From Opitutaceae bacterium UBA3033 (GTDB lineage: Bacteria > Verrucomicrobiota > Verrucomicrobiia > Opitutales > Opitutaceae), in contig DFDG01000047.1 in assembly GCA_002367815.1 (NCBI GenBank), positions 14,790 to 20,242 of the forward strand: DNA of 5,453 nt, read 5' to 3'. The notes beneath the pieces are model-generated. The model ran no database searches. It saw nothing but the letters and a program-made list of their open reading frames with translations, and was not told the origin of the DNA. A program made the translations under genes and the position numbers. Positions 1-5,453 of this stretch are shown piece by piece (the stretch's first letter is position 1; each line of letters starts with the position of its first letter).

Positions 1-1
1 C

Positions 2-94
2 AGCTGTAATACATTTGGTATTCAACTGGATGAGGAGTGTGCTCTAAATTGTACACTTCGTTCATTTTTAGCGGAAGGATTATTTGAGATATAA
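2..94 (+). CDS. Possible 3' end of a rightward gene (partial, unidentified)
   Basis: Frame 2 stays open from the left edge to a TAA at 92-94 and gives 30 residues ending in ...RSFLAEGLFEI. The other two rightward frames are closed early (TAA at 7-9 in frame 1). I do not recognise the family. The stretch is short enough that an open frame is not surprising by chance, and most of its third codon positions are A or T, unlike the genes to the right, so it could also be plain intergenic DNA. If real, its stop lies directly before the terminator hairpin, which would fit a convergent arrangement with the leftward lipoprotein gene. Confidence 0.35.
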   Translation, partial: SCNTFGIQLDEECALNCTLRSFLAEGLFEI

Positions 95-118
95 AAAAGG
101 CGGGCATTAAGCCCGCCT
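93..118 (-). terminator. Rho-independent terminator of the leftward lipoprotein gene
   Basis: On the minus strand an 8-bp, almost all G/C stem (arms 111-118 and 98-105, AGGCGGGC/GCCCGCCT) closes a 5-nt loop and is followed at once by six T residues (complement of 93-98). It starts 29 nt after the stop codon of the 148-1071 gene. On the plus strand the hairpin is not followed by a T tract, so it looks directional, although the stem alone might also slow transcription arriving from the left edge. Confidence 0.88.
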
Positions 119-147
119 GACAAATAATGAAATACTGAAGCAGTAAT

Positions 148-1071
148 TTATTTGACCGTAACGGTAACTGGGATGGTTACTTCGCCAGCTTCGTAACCCT
201 TGAGGTAAAGGCTGCCTCGTTCGGGTCGACCACCCTGGACGAGCACGGTTACGGTGGTTTGTCCTGCTGGAACGATCAATTCCGGCATGATTACACCTTC
301 AGGAATATCAGTGGTCACATCCAGTAGCAGACCACCCATGGGGGCGGGATTGGGAACCGTGAAGGTCAGTGATTGGCTTTCACCGGTCCTCAGATTTAGC
401 GAAGTGGGCGTGACGGTGAGACCACTTGTGTCGATCCGGAAAGCACCCACTTCGGTATTACCGTTGGGGCTACCAAGGGTGACCTGATAATTGCGTGATG
501 CACCCAAAGCCGGCACGAAAAAGCTCAGGGAAGTAGGTGATTCATAAACCGTGCGCACCGGCATATTGTCGAAATAGATGACATCTTGTTGGGTGAAGCC
601 ACGGCCCAGTAAACCGATCCTTGCTCCAATAGGCCCCCGGTTAGCATCAAGTGAAAACACGTAGCGGCTGAGAATACCTGCGCGATTGATTCCGGAGTAG
701 GATTCGCGTTGTTCAACGTGGTCGTTATATTCCACGTCGTAGTTGACCAGGAAGTAGTAAGCCAATTCGTTACGACCATTGGGCAGATGGTATTCGTATT
801 CATAGAGCCCACCGCCAAGCGGGCTTTTTGACATTACATGATTTTCGCCGTCGATGATGATGTGTGGCACTACGCTGGCAGGCACAATCGATGATCCTTT
901 GGGAATGGCCCGCAGTGTGATCGTATAGATTCGGGATGGATTATCCTGAATCGATGGAGGAGTGAGGTTGGTCAGCGCGATGGATCCACAGCCGGATAAC
1001 AGAGTCAGGCCCAAAAGGACCCCAATCCAGAGGGAAATTTTACGCGAAAGAGTGAGTCGGGAGTTTTGCAT
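148..1071 (-). CDS. Surface/periplasmic lipoprotein with IPT/TIG-like Ig fold
   Basis: The 307-residue product starts with a basic N-terminus, a hydrophobic stretch at about 13-25 and a lipobox LSGC with the lipidated cysteine at 28, so it should be a lipid-anchored envelope protein. Residues about 45-142 are rich in alternating beta-type sequence (GLYEYEYHL, LAYYFLVNYDVEY), like a beta-sandwich. Residues about 147-213 (PIGARIGLLGRGFTQQDVIYF, then PTSLSFFVPALGA and YQVTLGSPNG) have the layout of an IPT/TIG Ig-like domain. Residues 215-307 form a further Ig/Calx-beta-like module (PEGVIMPELIVPAG, ending VTIPVTVTVK). No catalytic motif is visible; a binding or structural role at the cell surface is inference. 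The ATG at 1071 is preceded by no clear Shine-Dalgarno sequence, but it places the signal peptide correctly. The gene is monocistronic, diverges from hemW and ends at a strong terminator. TIG-type folds also occur in cell-surface receptors and glycan-binding proteins, so the function is open. Confidence 0.8.
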   Translation of the reverse strand: MQNSRLTLSRKISLWIGVLLGLTLLSGCGSIALTNLTPPSIQDNPSRIYTITLRAIPKGSSIVPASVVPHIIIDGENHVMSKSPLGGGLYEYEYHLPNGRNELAYYFLVNYDVEYNDHVEQRESYSGINRAGILSRYVFSLDANRGPIGARIGLLGRGFTQQDVIYFDNMPVRTVYESPTSLSFFVPALGASRNYQVTLGSPNGNTEVGAFRIDTSGLTVTPTSLNLRTGESQSLTFTVPNPAPMGGLLLDVTTDIPEGVIMPELIVPAGQTTVTVLVQGGRPERGSLYLKGYEAGEVTIPVTVTVK

Positions 1072-1072
1072 T

Positions 1073-1099
1073 GGTTTTCAGTTAAAACCGGTCAGTTAA
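1073..1099. repeat. Inverted and direct repeats in the lipoprotein/hemW divergent gap
   Basis: The 40-bp gap between the two divergent start codons carries a perfect inverted repeat with 6-bp arms, GGTTTT-N5-AAAACC (1073-1089). Interleaved with it is a perfect direct repeat of the octamer TCAGTTAA (1078-1085 and 1092-1099, 14 bp apart). Such symmetry between divergent genes could be an operator, but no regulator or known consensus was recognised. No convincing -35/-10 pair fits wholly within the gap, so promoters may extend into the coding regions. Confidence 0.35.
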
Positions 1100-1111
1100 G
1101 GGACTTTAGTA

Positions 1112-2296
1112 ATGAATGACACAGTATCAGCGCAAGCCAAAGCTGCACCCTCGGATCCGTTGGGACTTTATGTGCATGTGCCTTTTTGTGCCTCAACCTG
1201 TGATTTTTGCGCATTTTATCAGGTGAAACCGACTGCGGATGACGTCACAAATTTCCTTAGTGGCATCGAAGTTGAGGCAAAATTGATCGAATGGTCGCGT
1301 CCCGTGACGACCGTATTTTGGGGTGGCGGTACTCCCGGTTTGCTGTCGCCCCAATCGATTTTAAAGCTTAGTGAGACGGTGCGTCAAAGATGTGCCGGGT
1401 CGCCCATAGAATGGACCGTGGAAATGGCCCCTGCCTCGGTGACCGAGGCCAGATTGCAGGCTTTAAAGGATATAGGGGTGACTCGTATTTCCATGGGGGT
1501 GCAGAGTTTTCAGCCTGCATTGTTGGAGGGTTTGGGTCGTCAACACTCGCTTGAGCAAATTTACCGAGCCTATGAGCGTGTGCGCCAAGCTGATTTCAAA
1601 AGCGTAAATCTTGACCTGATGTTTGCCCTGCCAGGTCAGACTGAAATTGAGTGGGAGGCTGATGTGGCCGAAGCCGTGGCCTTGGCCCCTGATCATCTTT
1701 CGACCTATTGCCTTACCTTTGAGGAAGATACTGCATTGTGGGTCAAATTATCCGAAGGTCGTGTCAAATTGAATCCTGAGAATGAGGCGCAATTGTATGA
1801 AAGCACCTGGGCACGCCTAGCTGAAGCGGGATATCAACAATACGAAGTCGCGAACTTTGCCCGTCCGGGTCACGCCTGCCAACACAACCTCAATACTTGG
1901 CGGATGCATGAGTGGATCGGTTTGGGCCCATCGGCGGCATCACAACACGGTGGTTGGCGAGGCGGCAACGTGGCAAATTTGGGACAATGGCTAAGTGGAC
2001 TTGAGCAGCGGGCACGCATGACTGAAGATCGACTGGCTTTGACTCCTGCCCAATTGGCCGAGGATGCATTGATTTTTGGACTTCGAATGAATGCCGGGGT
2101 TGATTTGGATCGTTGGCGCTCTCTTGCCCCAAATGCACCATGGCATGAAGTGGATTCGCGGATTCAACATCTACTCAATGACGGATTGGCAAATCTCGAC
2201 GGCAGTCGATTGCGCCTGACGGATCGCGGTAGGCTACTGGCCGATGCGGTTGGGCTGGAAATGATGGAAGCTTTCCAGGAAGCTTTGCCGGCATGA
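1112..2296 (+). CDS. hemW: HemW-type radical SAM haem chaperone (coproporphyrinogen III oxidase-like)
   Basis: The 394-residue product is full length for HemW (E. coli about 378). It opens with LYVHVPFC followed by the radical SAM CX3CX2C cluster (C26, C30, C33). No cysteine follows at the position where true HemN oxidases carry a fourth one (CxFCxC), which favours HemW over HemN. Further landmarks are WGGGTP (70-75, SAM-binding glycine motif), RISMGVQSF (125-133), VNLDLMFALPGQT (165-177), the HN..W motif at 258-263, and a HemN_C-like tail (ALIFGLRMNAGVDL, 319-332). HemW proteins are known to bind haem and a 4Fe-4S cluster and to hand haem to respiratory proteins; the physiological target here is not known. 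AAGGGA at 1098-1103, 8 nt before the ATG, supports this start. Its stop overlaps the next start by 4 bp (ATGA), so it is the first gene of a coupled operon. Oddities are Thr for Tyr in HNxxYW and GPSAAS in place of the commoner GAGAHS. Confidence 0.92.
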   Translation: MNDTVSAQAKAAPSDPLGLYVHVPFCASTCDFCAFYQVKPTADDVTNFLSGIEVEAKLIEWSRPVTTVFWGGGTPGLLSPQSILKLSETVRQRCAGSPIEWTVEMAPASVTEARLQALKDIGVTRISMGVQSFQPALLEGLGRQHSLEQIYRAYERVRQADFKSVNLDLMFALPGQTEIEWEADVAEAVALAPDHLSTYCLTFEEDTALWVKLSEGRVKLNPENEAQLYESTWARLAEAGYQQYEVANFARPGHACQHNLNTWRMHEWIGLGPSAASQHGGWRGGNVANLGQWLSGLEQRARMTEDRLALTPAQLAEDALIFGLRMNAGVDLDRWRSLAPNAPWHEVDSRIQHLLNDGLANLDGSRLRLTDRGRLLADAVGLEMMEAFQEALPA

Positions 2297-2793
2297 CCAA
2301 GCTGTTTTACGCCTCTTTTGCCATTTTGCTACTTTGCTTTAGTATGCTCATGGGTGGATGTGTGCATCAGCCGCTCGAGACTCACGCCTTGGTTATCGCC
2401 CGATTTCTAATTGAAGCAGACGCGACGCAAACGGCGATTCAAGTGACTTTGCCTTTGAGTGGAGTGGCTATTCGGGTGGCACCAAAACCTGTTATCACTG
2501 AATTTGATATTACGAGTGTAGCCGAAGCACAGGTGGACTTGGGCCGTTGTGTTCTCTTTCGGCTCTCCAACTCAGCCGCCCGTGATCTATATCGACTGAC
2601 GGCAACAAATATCGGCCAAAGACTTGTGCTGGTGCTAAATGGTCAACCGGTGGGTGCTCGGGTAGTGGATCGGCCCATTGAAGGAGGCATGCTATTCATT
2701 TTTCTCGAATTACCGGATGAGACCTTGGGGCAATTGGTGGATGACTTGAATTTCACAACCGGAAAAGTTCAAGAGGAGGTCGCGCGCTCGTAA
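2293..2793 (+). CDS. Small lipoprotein resembling the SecD/SecF P1 head
   Basis: The 166-residue product has a hydrophobic leader (about 4-20) and a lipobox MGGC with cysteine 23, so it should be anchored in an envelope membrane facing the periplasm. Residues about 86-141 (CVLFRLSNSAARDLYRLT, ATNIGQRLVLVLNGQPVGARV, then RPIEGGMLFIFLEL) follow the pattern of the SecDF P1 head: a helix ending in LT, an N-x-G-[KQ]-R-L turn, a hydrophobic strand, and an I-x-G-G turn followed by a strand. In SecD and SecF that domain sits in the periplasm and helps pull preproteins across the membrane. Here there are no transmembrane helices beyond the leader, so this is a stand-alone relative, not a translocase subunit. 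It is coupled to hemW through ATGA and to the M23 gene through TAATG; AGGAAG at 2277-2282 can serve as ribosome-binding site. The family match is by eye; the role is unknown. Confidence 0.78.
   Translation: MTKLFYASFAILLLCFSMLMGGCVHQPLETHALVIARFLIEADATQTAIQVTLPLSGVAIRVAPKPVITEFDITSVAEAQVDLGRCVLFRLSNSAARDLYRLTATNIGQRLVLVLNGQPVGARVVDRPIEGGMLFIFLELPDETLGQLVDDLNFTTGKVQEEVARS
2773..2780 (+). promoter_or_regulatory. Strong Shine-Dalgarno for the M23 peptidase gene
   Basis: GAGGAGGT lies inside the end of the upstream lipoprotein gene, 12 nt before the ATG at 2793. It supports that start, which shares one base with the upstream TAA (TAATG) and gives a complete signal peptide. Confidence 0.6.
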
Positions 2794-3806
2794 TGAAAAA
2801 TCTGGTCGCCACGGTTTTTGGGATGGGCCTATTGGCATCCCCCGCCTTGGCCCAGCAACTCGAGTTGAATTGGCCCACACCGAATCAGGCTTGGTCGGAG
2901 GGAAAAACGATATCAGCGTATTTGCAGGATGCGGGCACCAGTGATCCAGCTTCCGGTGGATTTGGCGGTGTGCGCACCAGTGGGAAACAATTCCACGAGG
3001 GTATGGATCTCAAGGCATTGCATCGGGATCGTCGTGGGGAAGCGACTGATCCCGTATTTGCGGCCATGGACGGGGTGGTGCGGCATGTTAATGGAATCGC
3101 TGGAAACAGTAGTTATGGACGTTACATAGTCCTGGAGCATCCCACGCTAAAACCTGCCGTGTATACGCTCTACGCCCATTTGGCCAAGATCGCACCCGGT
3201 ATCAATGCCGGTGCCAGCGTGAGACGGGGACAAACTCTCGGGGTGATGGGACGAAGTGCGGGGGGCTATTCGATACCCAAGCAGCGGGCACATTTGCATT
3301 TTGAAATCGGAGTTTTGCTCACCCGCGGGTTTCAGCGGTGGTATGATTGGAAGGATTTTGGCAGCCAAAATGGTCAAGGCATCTATAATGGCATGAATCT
3401 GATGGGTGTTGATCCACTGGATTTTTTCAACCGGCACCGCGAAAGACGGATCATTTCAGTGCAGGATTATTTTGATCAGATGCGCCCGGCCGTGAAGCTA
3501 CGAATCGCGACAAAACAGATCCCTGACTATGTGCAACGATACCCGACACTGGTTGCACATCATTTGCCTATATTGATTGCCGGATGGGAAATTGAAATGA
3601 ACTGGACGGGACTGCCGTATCGTTGGGTTGCACTGGATGCTACCGCCGTGAAGGGGATGCAACCAAATGAAGTCAAAATTATCTACGTGGATTCAATTGC
3701 GGCTAGTCGGGAGAAGTCGAAACGCTTGGTCGCAACCCGCCAAGGGAAGCAAGTACCTGATCGCGACCTGGAAACGGTGCTGCAGTTGCTTTTCGGCCGT
3801 CGCTGA
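2793..3806 (+). CDS. Secreted LytM-type M23 metallopeptidase
   Basis: The 337-residue product has a signal peptide (about 1-20, with ASPALA before QQ, a typical signal peptidase I site) and so should act in the periplasm. The M23 domain covers about residues 65-212. Zinc ligands are H68 and D72 (HEGMD, HxxxD) and H169 of HLH; catalytic histidines are H129 (YAHL) and H167. GQTLGVMGRSAGG (147-158) is the usual loop before the HxH motif. All LytM-type residues are present, so it should be an active peptidase cleaving peptidoglycan cross-links or a related peptide, not a degenerate EnvC/NlpD-type activator. Residues about 217-337 form a C-terminal extension I do not recognise, with a Trp/Tyr-rich middle (GWEIEMNWTGLPYRW, 264-278) that could be a small beta domain. 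It has no LysM or SH3 repeat that I can see. As third gene of the hemW operon it probably works at the envelope beside the preceding lipoprotein; that link is inferred from the coupling only. Confidence 0.9.
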   Translation: MKNLVATVFGMGLLASPALAQQLELNWPTPNQAWSEGKTISAYLQDAGTSDPASGGFGGVRTSGKQFHEGMDLKALHRDRRGEATDPVFAAMDGVVRHVNGIAGNSSYGRYIVLEHPTLKPAVYTLYAHLAKIAPGINAGASVRRGQTLGVMGRSAGGYSIPKQRAHLHFEIGVLLTRGFQRWYDWKDFGSQNGQGIYNGMNLMGVDPLDFFNRHRERRIISVQDYFDQMRPAVKLRIATKQIPDYVQRYPTLVAHHLPILIAGWEIEMNWTGLPYRWVALDATAVKGMQPNEVKIIYVDSIAASREKSKRLVATRQGKQVPDRDLETVLQLLFGRR

Positions 3807-3807
3807 G

Positions 3808-3876
3808 TCAACCGTCAACTTAAGGCAAGCAGATCGAAGATCCGCCGGTTGAAATGCAGGCTATTCCTGAGTTTTT
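3808..3876 (+). terminator. Weak candidate terminator in the convergent gap
   Basis: The 54-bp gap between the convergent M23 and TPR genes holds an inverted repeat with 7-bp arms (TCAACCG at 3808-3814, CGGTTGA at 3846-3852). It encloses a smaller imperfect stem around GATC-GAA-GATC (3832-3842). No T tract follows it directly. A second, 4-bp hairpin (CAGG-CTATT-CCTG, 3857-3869) is followed by AG and five T residues (3872-3876) on the plus strand and could end the hemW operon, although it overlaps the end of the TPR gene. Both are weak by intrinsic-terminator standards. Confidence 0.3.
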
Positions 3877-4229
3877 ACCGTTTCCGCCAACACTCCGAAT
3901 TCGGGGTGTTGCTTCAAGGCTTTGAGGTCAGGATCCTGCATCATCCAGTCGATGTCATTGTAACCCAGTTCGATGGCCTTGCGGAGTGAGCGCAAGGCAT
4001 CGGCGTTGCGTTTGGATAGGGCGAGGCTGCAGGCAAGATTGTAATGTGCCGTGGCGTTTTCAGGTAGAAAACGGACCAGTTTGCGATCCATCCGCAATCC
4101 ATCTGAGATACGACCATATTTGGTGTAAAGTCCGCCGAGTATTTCGATTACTTCCGTATAATCGGGTGATCGTCGTAGCACGGCTTCGTAAAACCGTATG
4201 TCGAATTCGTGGTCGGTTTTTTTCTCCAT
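3861..4229 (-). CDS. Small tetratricopeptide-repeat (TPR) protein
   Basis: The 122-residue product has no signal peptide or membrane segment, so it is probably cytoplasmic. It contains about two TPR units: residues 24-57 (EVIEILGGLYTKYGR, then LVRFLPEN) and residues 58-91 (AHYNLACSLALSKR, then ADALRSLRKAIELGY). These are followed by the tail often seen after TPRs, DPDLKALKQHPEF (99-111). TPRs bind partner proteins; no enzymatic domain is present, and with so few repeats it is likely an adaptor or part of a larger assembly. Its ATG lies 6 bp after the stop of the Fur-family gene, and an AAAGGG-type ribosome-binding site sits within the end of that gene, so the two are co-transcribed and probably coupled. 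Whether it works with the regulator is unknown. Confidence 0.82.
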   Translation of the reverse strand: MEKKTDHEFDIRFYEAVLRRSPDYTEVIEILGGLYTKYGRISDGLRMDRKLVRFLPENATAHYNLACSLALSKRNADALRSLRKAIELGYNDIDWMMQDPDLKALKQHPEFGVLAETVKTQE

Positions 4230-4235
4230 GGCGGT

Positions 4236-4766
4236 TCAGCCCTTTCTAGGGCAATTGCCAGAGCTGCGAAATACATCGCATTGCGCACTGACCTGCAATC
4301 GCTGTGACACCGGAGTCAGGCCGAGTTTTGAAGATACGGTGCTGCCATACCATTCCATGAAGGGCGCGCTGATCTCGAATATTTTATCGCAGTCCACGCA
4401 AACCACTTGGGCAACTTGCGTGGAATTGCCAAGTATGGGCAGGTAAAACTTTTCCCCACTGCCGATATCAACTTCGCGCAGCAGCGAACTTTCGGTCATA
4501 ATGGGTAAAGTGCGATAAACCGTGGCCCGGGATACGGAATCATCGATGGCCCGGGCGAAATCGAGTAATTGCTCGGCCGTAAAGTGATCTTTGCGTTCGA
4601 ACGCCGCATCAAAGATCGCCAAGCGTTGGTTAGTCACACGCAGTCCCTTTTGGGTTAGGAATTGGCGAAACATTTCACGGGCCGGTGCGATACTCACGAT
4701 GGAACTGTTTAAATGAGGCCTGAAACTGTCAATCCGTTCGTGAAGGGACTCGTTCAGGTTTGCCAT
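4236..4766 (-). CDS. Fur-superfamily transcriptional regulator lacking the canonical sensor histidines
   Basis: The 176-residue product shows the Fur winged-helix domain at about 30-110: [13 protein letters not shown] (40-52), HFTAEQLL (61-68) and the recognition helix [14 protein letters not shown] (77-90). The dimerisation half follows, with a structural-zinc-like CVDC (C123, C126) and KIFEI (128-132). C-terminal cysteines C163 and C172 could be the second pair, but they are nine residues apart, not the usual CxxC to Cx4C. The HHxHxxC stretch that supplies regulatory metal ligands in Fur, Zur and PerR is replaced by [10 protein letters not shown] (114-123), with Val and Gln where the two histidines before the first cysteine should be. 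H61 and E131 are retained. It therefore belongs to the family, but whether it senses Fe, Zn, peroxide or nothing cannot be told. The N-terminus is about 30 residues longer than usual; Met32 is an alternative start, but the GGAGG 12 nt before Met1 supports the long form. It heads an operon with the TPR gene and diverges from priA. Confidence 0.85.
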   Translation of the reverse strand: MANLNESLHERIDSFRPHLNSSIVSIAPAREMFRQFLTQKGLRVTNQRLAIFDAAFERKDHFTAEQLLDFARAIDDSVSRATVYRTLPIMTESSLLREVDIGSGEKFYLPILGNSTQVAQVVCVDCDKIFEISAPFMEWYGSTVSSKLGLTPVSQRLQVSAQCDVFRSSGNCPRKG

Positions 4767-4778
4767 GCTGTCACGGGG

Positions 4779-4785
4779 CCTCCGT
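4779..4785 (-). promoter_or_regulatory. Shine-Dalgarno of the Fur-family gene
   Basis: Read on the minus strand this is ACGGAGG, 12 nt before the ATG at 4766. It favours the long start over the internal Met32 codon. It lies inside the 30-bp gap between the fur-like and priA start codons. Confidence 0.5.
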
Positions 4786-4800
4786 CATTTCGAGCAATGA
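4785..4800. repeat. Short inverted repeat at the fur/priA divergent junction
   Basis: TCATT-N6-AATGA forms a 16-bp dyad (arms 4785-4789 and 4796-4800) between the two divergent genes, overlapping the priA ATG (4797-4799). Its position would suit a dual-control or autoregulatory operator of the adjacent Fur-type protein. It is not a recognisable Fur, Zur or PerR box, and 5-bp arms can occur by chance. Confidence 0.25.
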
Positions 4801-5453
4801 TCGTAGGAGTCCATCCGTTGGCCGGTTTTGACAAGCTGCTGCACTACAAGGTGCCGGAAACGCTTCGCGCGAACTTAAAGATGGGGTCACTGGTGCGCGT
4901 GCCGGTGCTCAATACCTTGCGACTGGGAGTGGTGGGGGATATCGGGGCACCGAAAGACTTTCCCTTGGATCGCCTTAAAAATGTCGCCCAAGTCGTCCAT
5001 CCATTCCCGGCCCTCACGCCGGATTTACTCCAACTGGCTCGTTGGATGGCGGTATACTATGCCGCGTCGCTCGACGGCATTATTGAAGCGATGATTCCCG
5101 CGGCGGTGCGAAGTGGCGCCGGCATCAAGGAGGAAAAATTACTGAGCATTGCCAAGCAGCTGGGAGACGAGGAACTGGCGAAATTGGAAAAACGTGCGCC
5201 CCAACAGGCGCGACTTTATCGATTACTGGCCCAACAATATCGACCCCAACGCAAAGCACTCGTGTTAAAGCGCCTCGGCCTAACAGCAGCAGTGTCCAAT
5301 GCATTGATCAAACATGGGATCGTTTTGGAAGAAACCCAACGGGTGGTGCGGGAGGCCTATACGGATGACTGGTCGAAAGGGGAATTGGTGGCCGCGCTGC
5401 CGCCCAAGTTGAATGCCGAACAATTGGCGGCGGTGGGATCGATTGAAGAGGAA
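4797..5453 (+). CDS. priA: Primosomal protein N' (replication-restart helicase PriA), 5' part
   Basis: An open frame of 219 codons runs from the ATG at 4797 to the window edge, so the gene is truncated here (E. coli PriA is 732 residues). Residues 1-100 match the PriA 3'-DNA-end-binding domain: VGVHPLAGFDKLLHYKVP (3-20), GSLVRVPVLNTLRLGVVGDI (30-49), then LARWMAVYYAASLDGIIEAM and IP (80-101). Residues about 135-190 fit the winged-helix domain (QQARLYRLLAQ through AAVSNALIKHGIVLEE). PPKLNAEQLAAV (202-213) is the lead-in that normally comes just before the helicase Walker A, which lies beyond the window. PriA recognises stalled or D-loop forks, unwinds the lagging arm and loads the replisome via other primosomal proteins. 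The start is chosen by the alignment of the N-terminal domain; no good Shine-Dalgarno precedes it. It diverges from the fur-like gene with 30 bp between start codons, so its promoter must extend into that gene's 5' end. Confidence 0.9.
   Translation, partial: MIVGVHPLAGFDKLLHYKVPETLRANLKMGSLVRVPVLNTLRLGVVGDIGAPKDFPLDRLKNVAQVVHPFPALTPDLLQLARWMAVYYAASLDGIIEAMIPAAVRSGAGIKEEKLLSIAKQLGDEELAKLEKRAPQQARLYRLLAQQYRPQRKALVLKRLGLTAAVSNALIKHGIVLEETQRVVREAYTDDWSKGELVAALPPKLNAEQLAAVGSIEEE

Noticed and set aside
254..818. Open frames at 254-487 (+) and 525-818 (-) within the lipoprotein gene
   Set aside because: They lie wholly inside a well-supported lipoprotein gene in other frames, with low-complexity, non-domain-like translations.
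1463..2141. Minus-strand open frames within hemW
   Set aside because: They are antisense to a gene whose full length matches a known family, and their translations show no domain or plausible start context.
2885..3437. Four short open frames on both strands inside the M23 gene
   Set aside because: The M23 frame accounts for the region with all active-site residues; the others are shadows.
3667..3852. Plus-strand 61-codon frame running past the M23 stop into the convergent gap
   Set aside because: Most of it overlaps the M23 gene out of frame; there is no motif, and its end falls in the inverted repeat of the gap.
4236..4300. Frameshift near the end of the Fur-family gene as explanation for its odd C-terminus
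   Set aside because: The sequence up to C172 stays family-like, the stop sits exactly where a coupled downstream gene would be expected, and the missing histidines lie upstream, so a late frameshift would not explain them.
3986..4446. Plus-strand frames opposite the TPR and Fur-family genes
   Set aside because: They are antisense to two genes with clear domain motifs; the Cys/Arg-rich translations are typical of shadow frames.
1..5453. Defence system, mobile element, CRISPR array, tRNA/rRNA or riboswitch
   Set aside because: No transposase or integrase, no spaced repeats, no cloverleaf-like segment and no long intergenic leader; nearly all bases are in housekeeping or envelope genes.

Overview
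The window holds seven protein-coding genes, one of them cut by the right edge, plus a possible gene end at the left edge. They are tightly packed in three blocks. No RNA gene, mobile element, CRISPR array or plasmid/phage hallmark was seen. Diderm envelope features (two lipobox lipoproteins, a secreted M23 peptidase) point to a Gram-negative-type bacterium. The combination of a Fur protein with an atypical C-terminal half, a SecDF-P1-head-like lipoprotein and an IPT/TIG-like lipoprotein beside hemW feels closest to Verrucomicrobiota (Opitutae-like). That assignment is from general familiarity and was not verified.

Left part (1-1071): an AT-rich stretch that may be the last 30 codons of a rightward gene (2-94). 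A strong intrinsic terminator (93-118) follows and serves the leftward gene at 148-1071, a 307-residue surface lipoprotein built of beta-sandwich modules, one of them IPT/TIG-like.

Centre (1112-3806): a rightward, translationally coupled trio. It comprises hemW (radical SAM haem-chaperone family), a small lipoprotein resembling the head of the SecD/SecF first periplasmic domain, and an exported LytM-type M23 metallopeptidase. The overlaps (ATGA and TAATG) indicate one transcript. Only 40 bp separate this operon from the divergent lipoprotein gene, and that gap contains a 17-bp inverted repeat and an 8-bp direct repeat.

Right part (3861-5453): a leftward two-gene operon, a Fur-superfamily regulator followed 6 bp later by a small TPR protein, convergent with the M23 gene. 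Divergent from fur, with start codons only 30 bp apart, is priA, the primosomal replication-restart helicase, of which the first 219 codons are present.

The genes are mostly chromosomal housekeeping and envelope functions. I see no convincing undescribed multi-gene system. The points most worth a second look are the Fur homologue that has lost the usual metal-sensing histidines, the coupled SecDF-P1-head lipoprotein plus M23 peptidase pair, and the motif substitutions in HemW.
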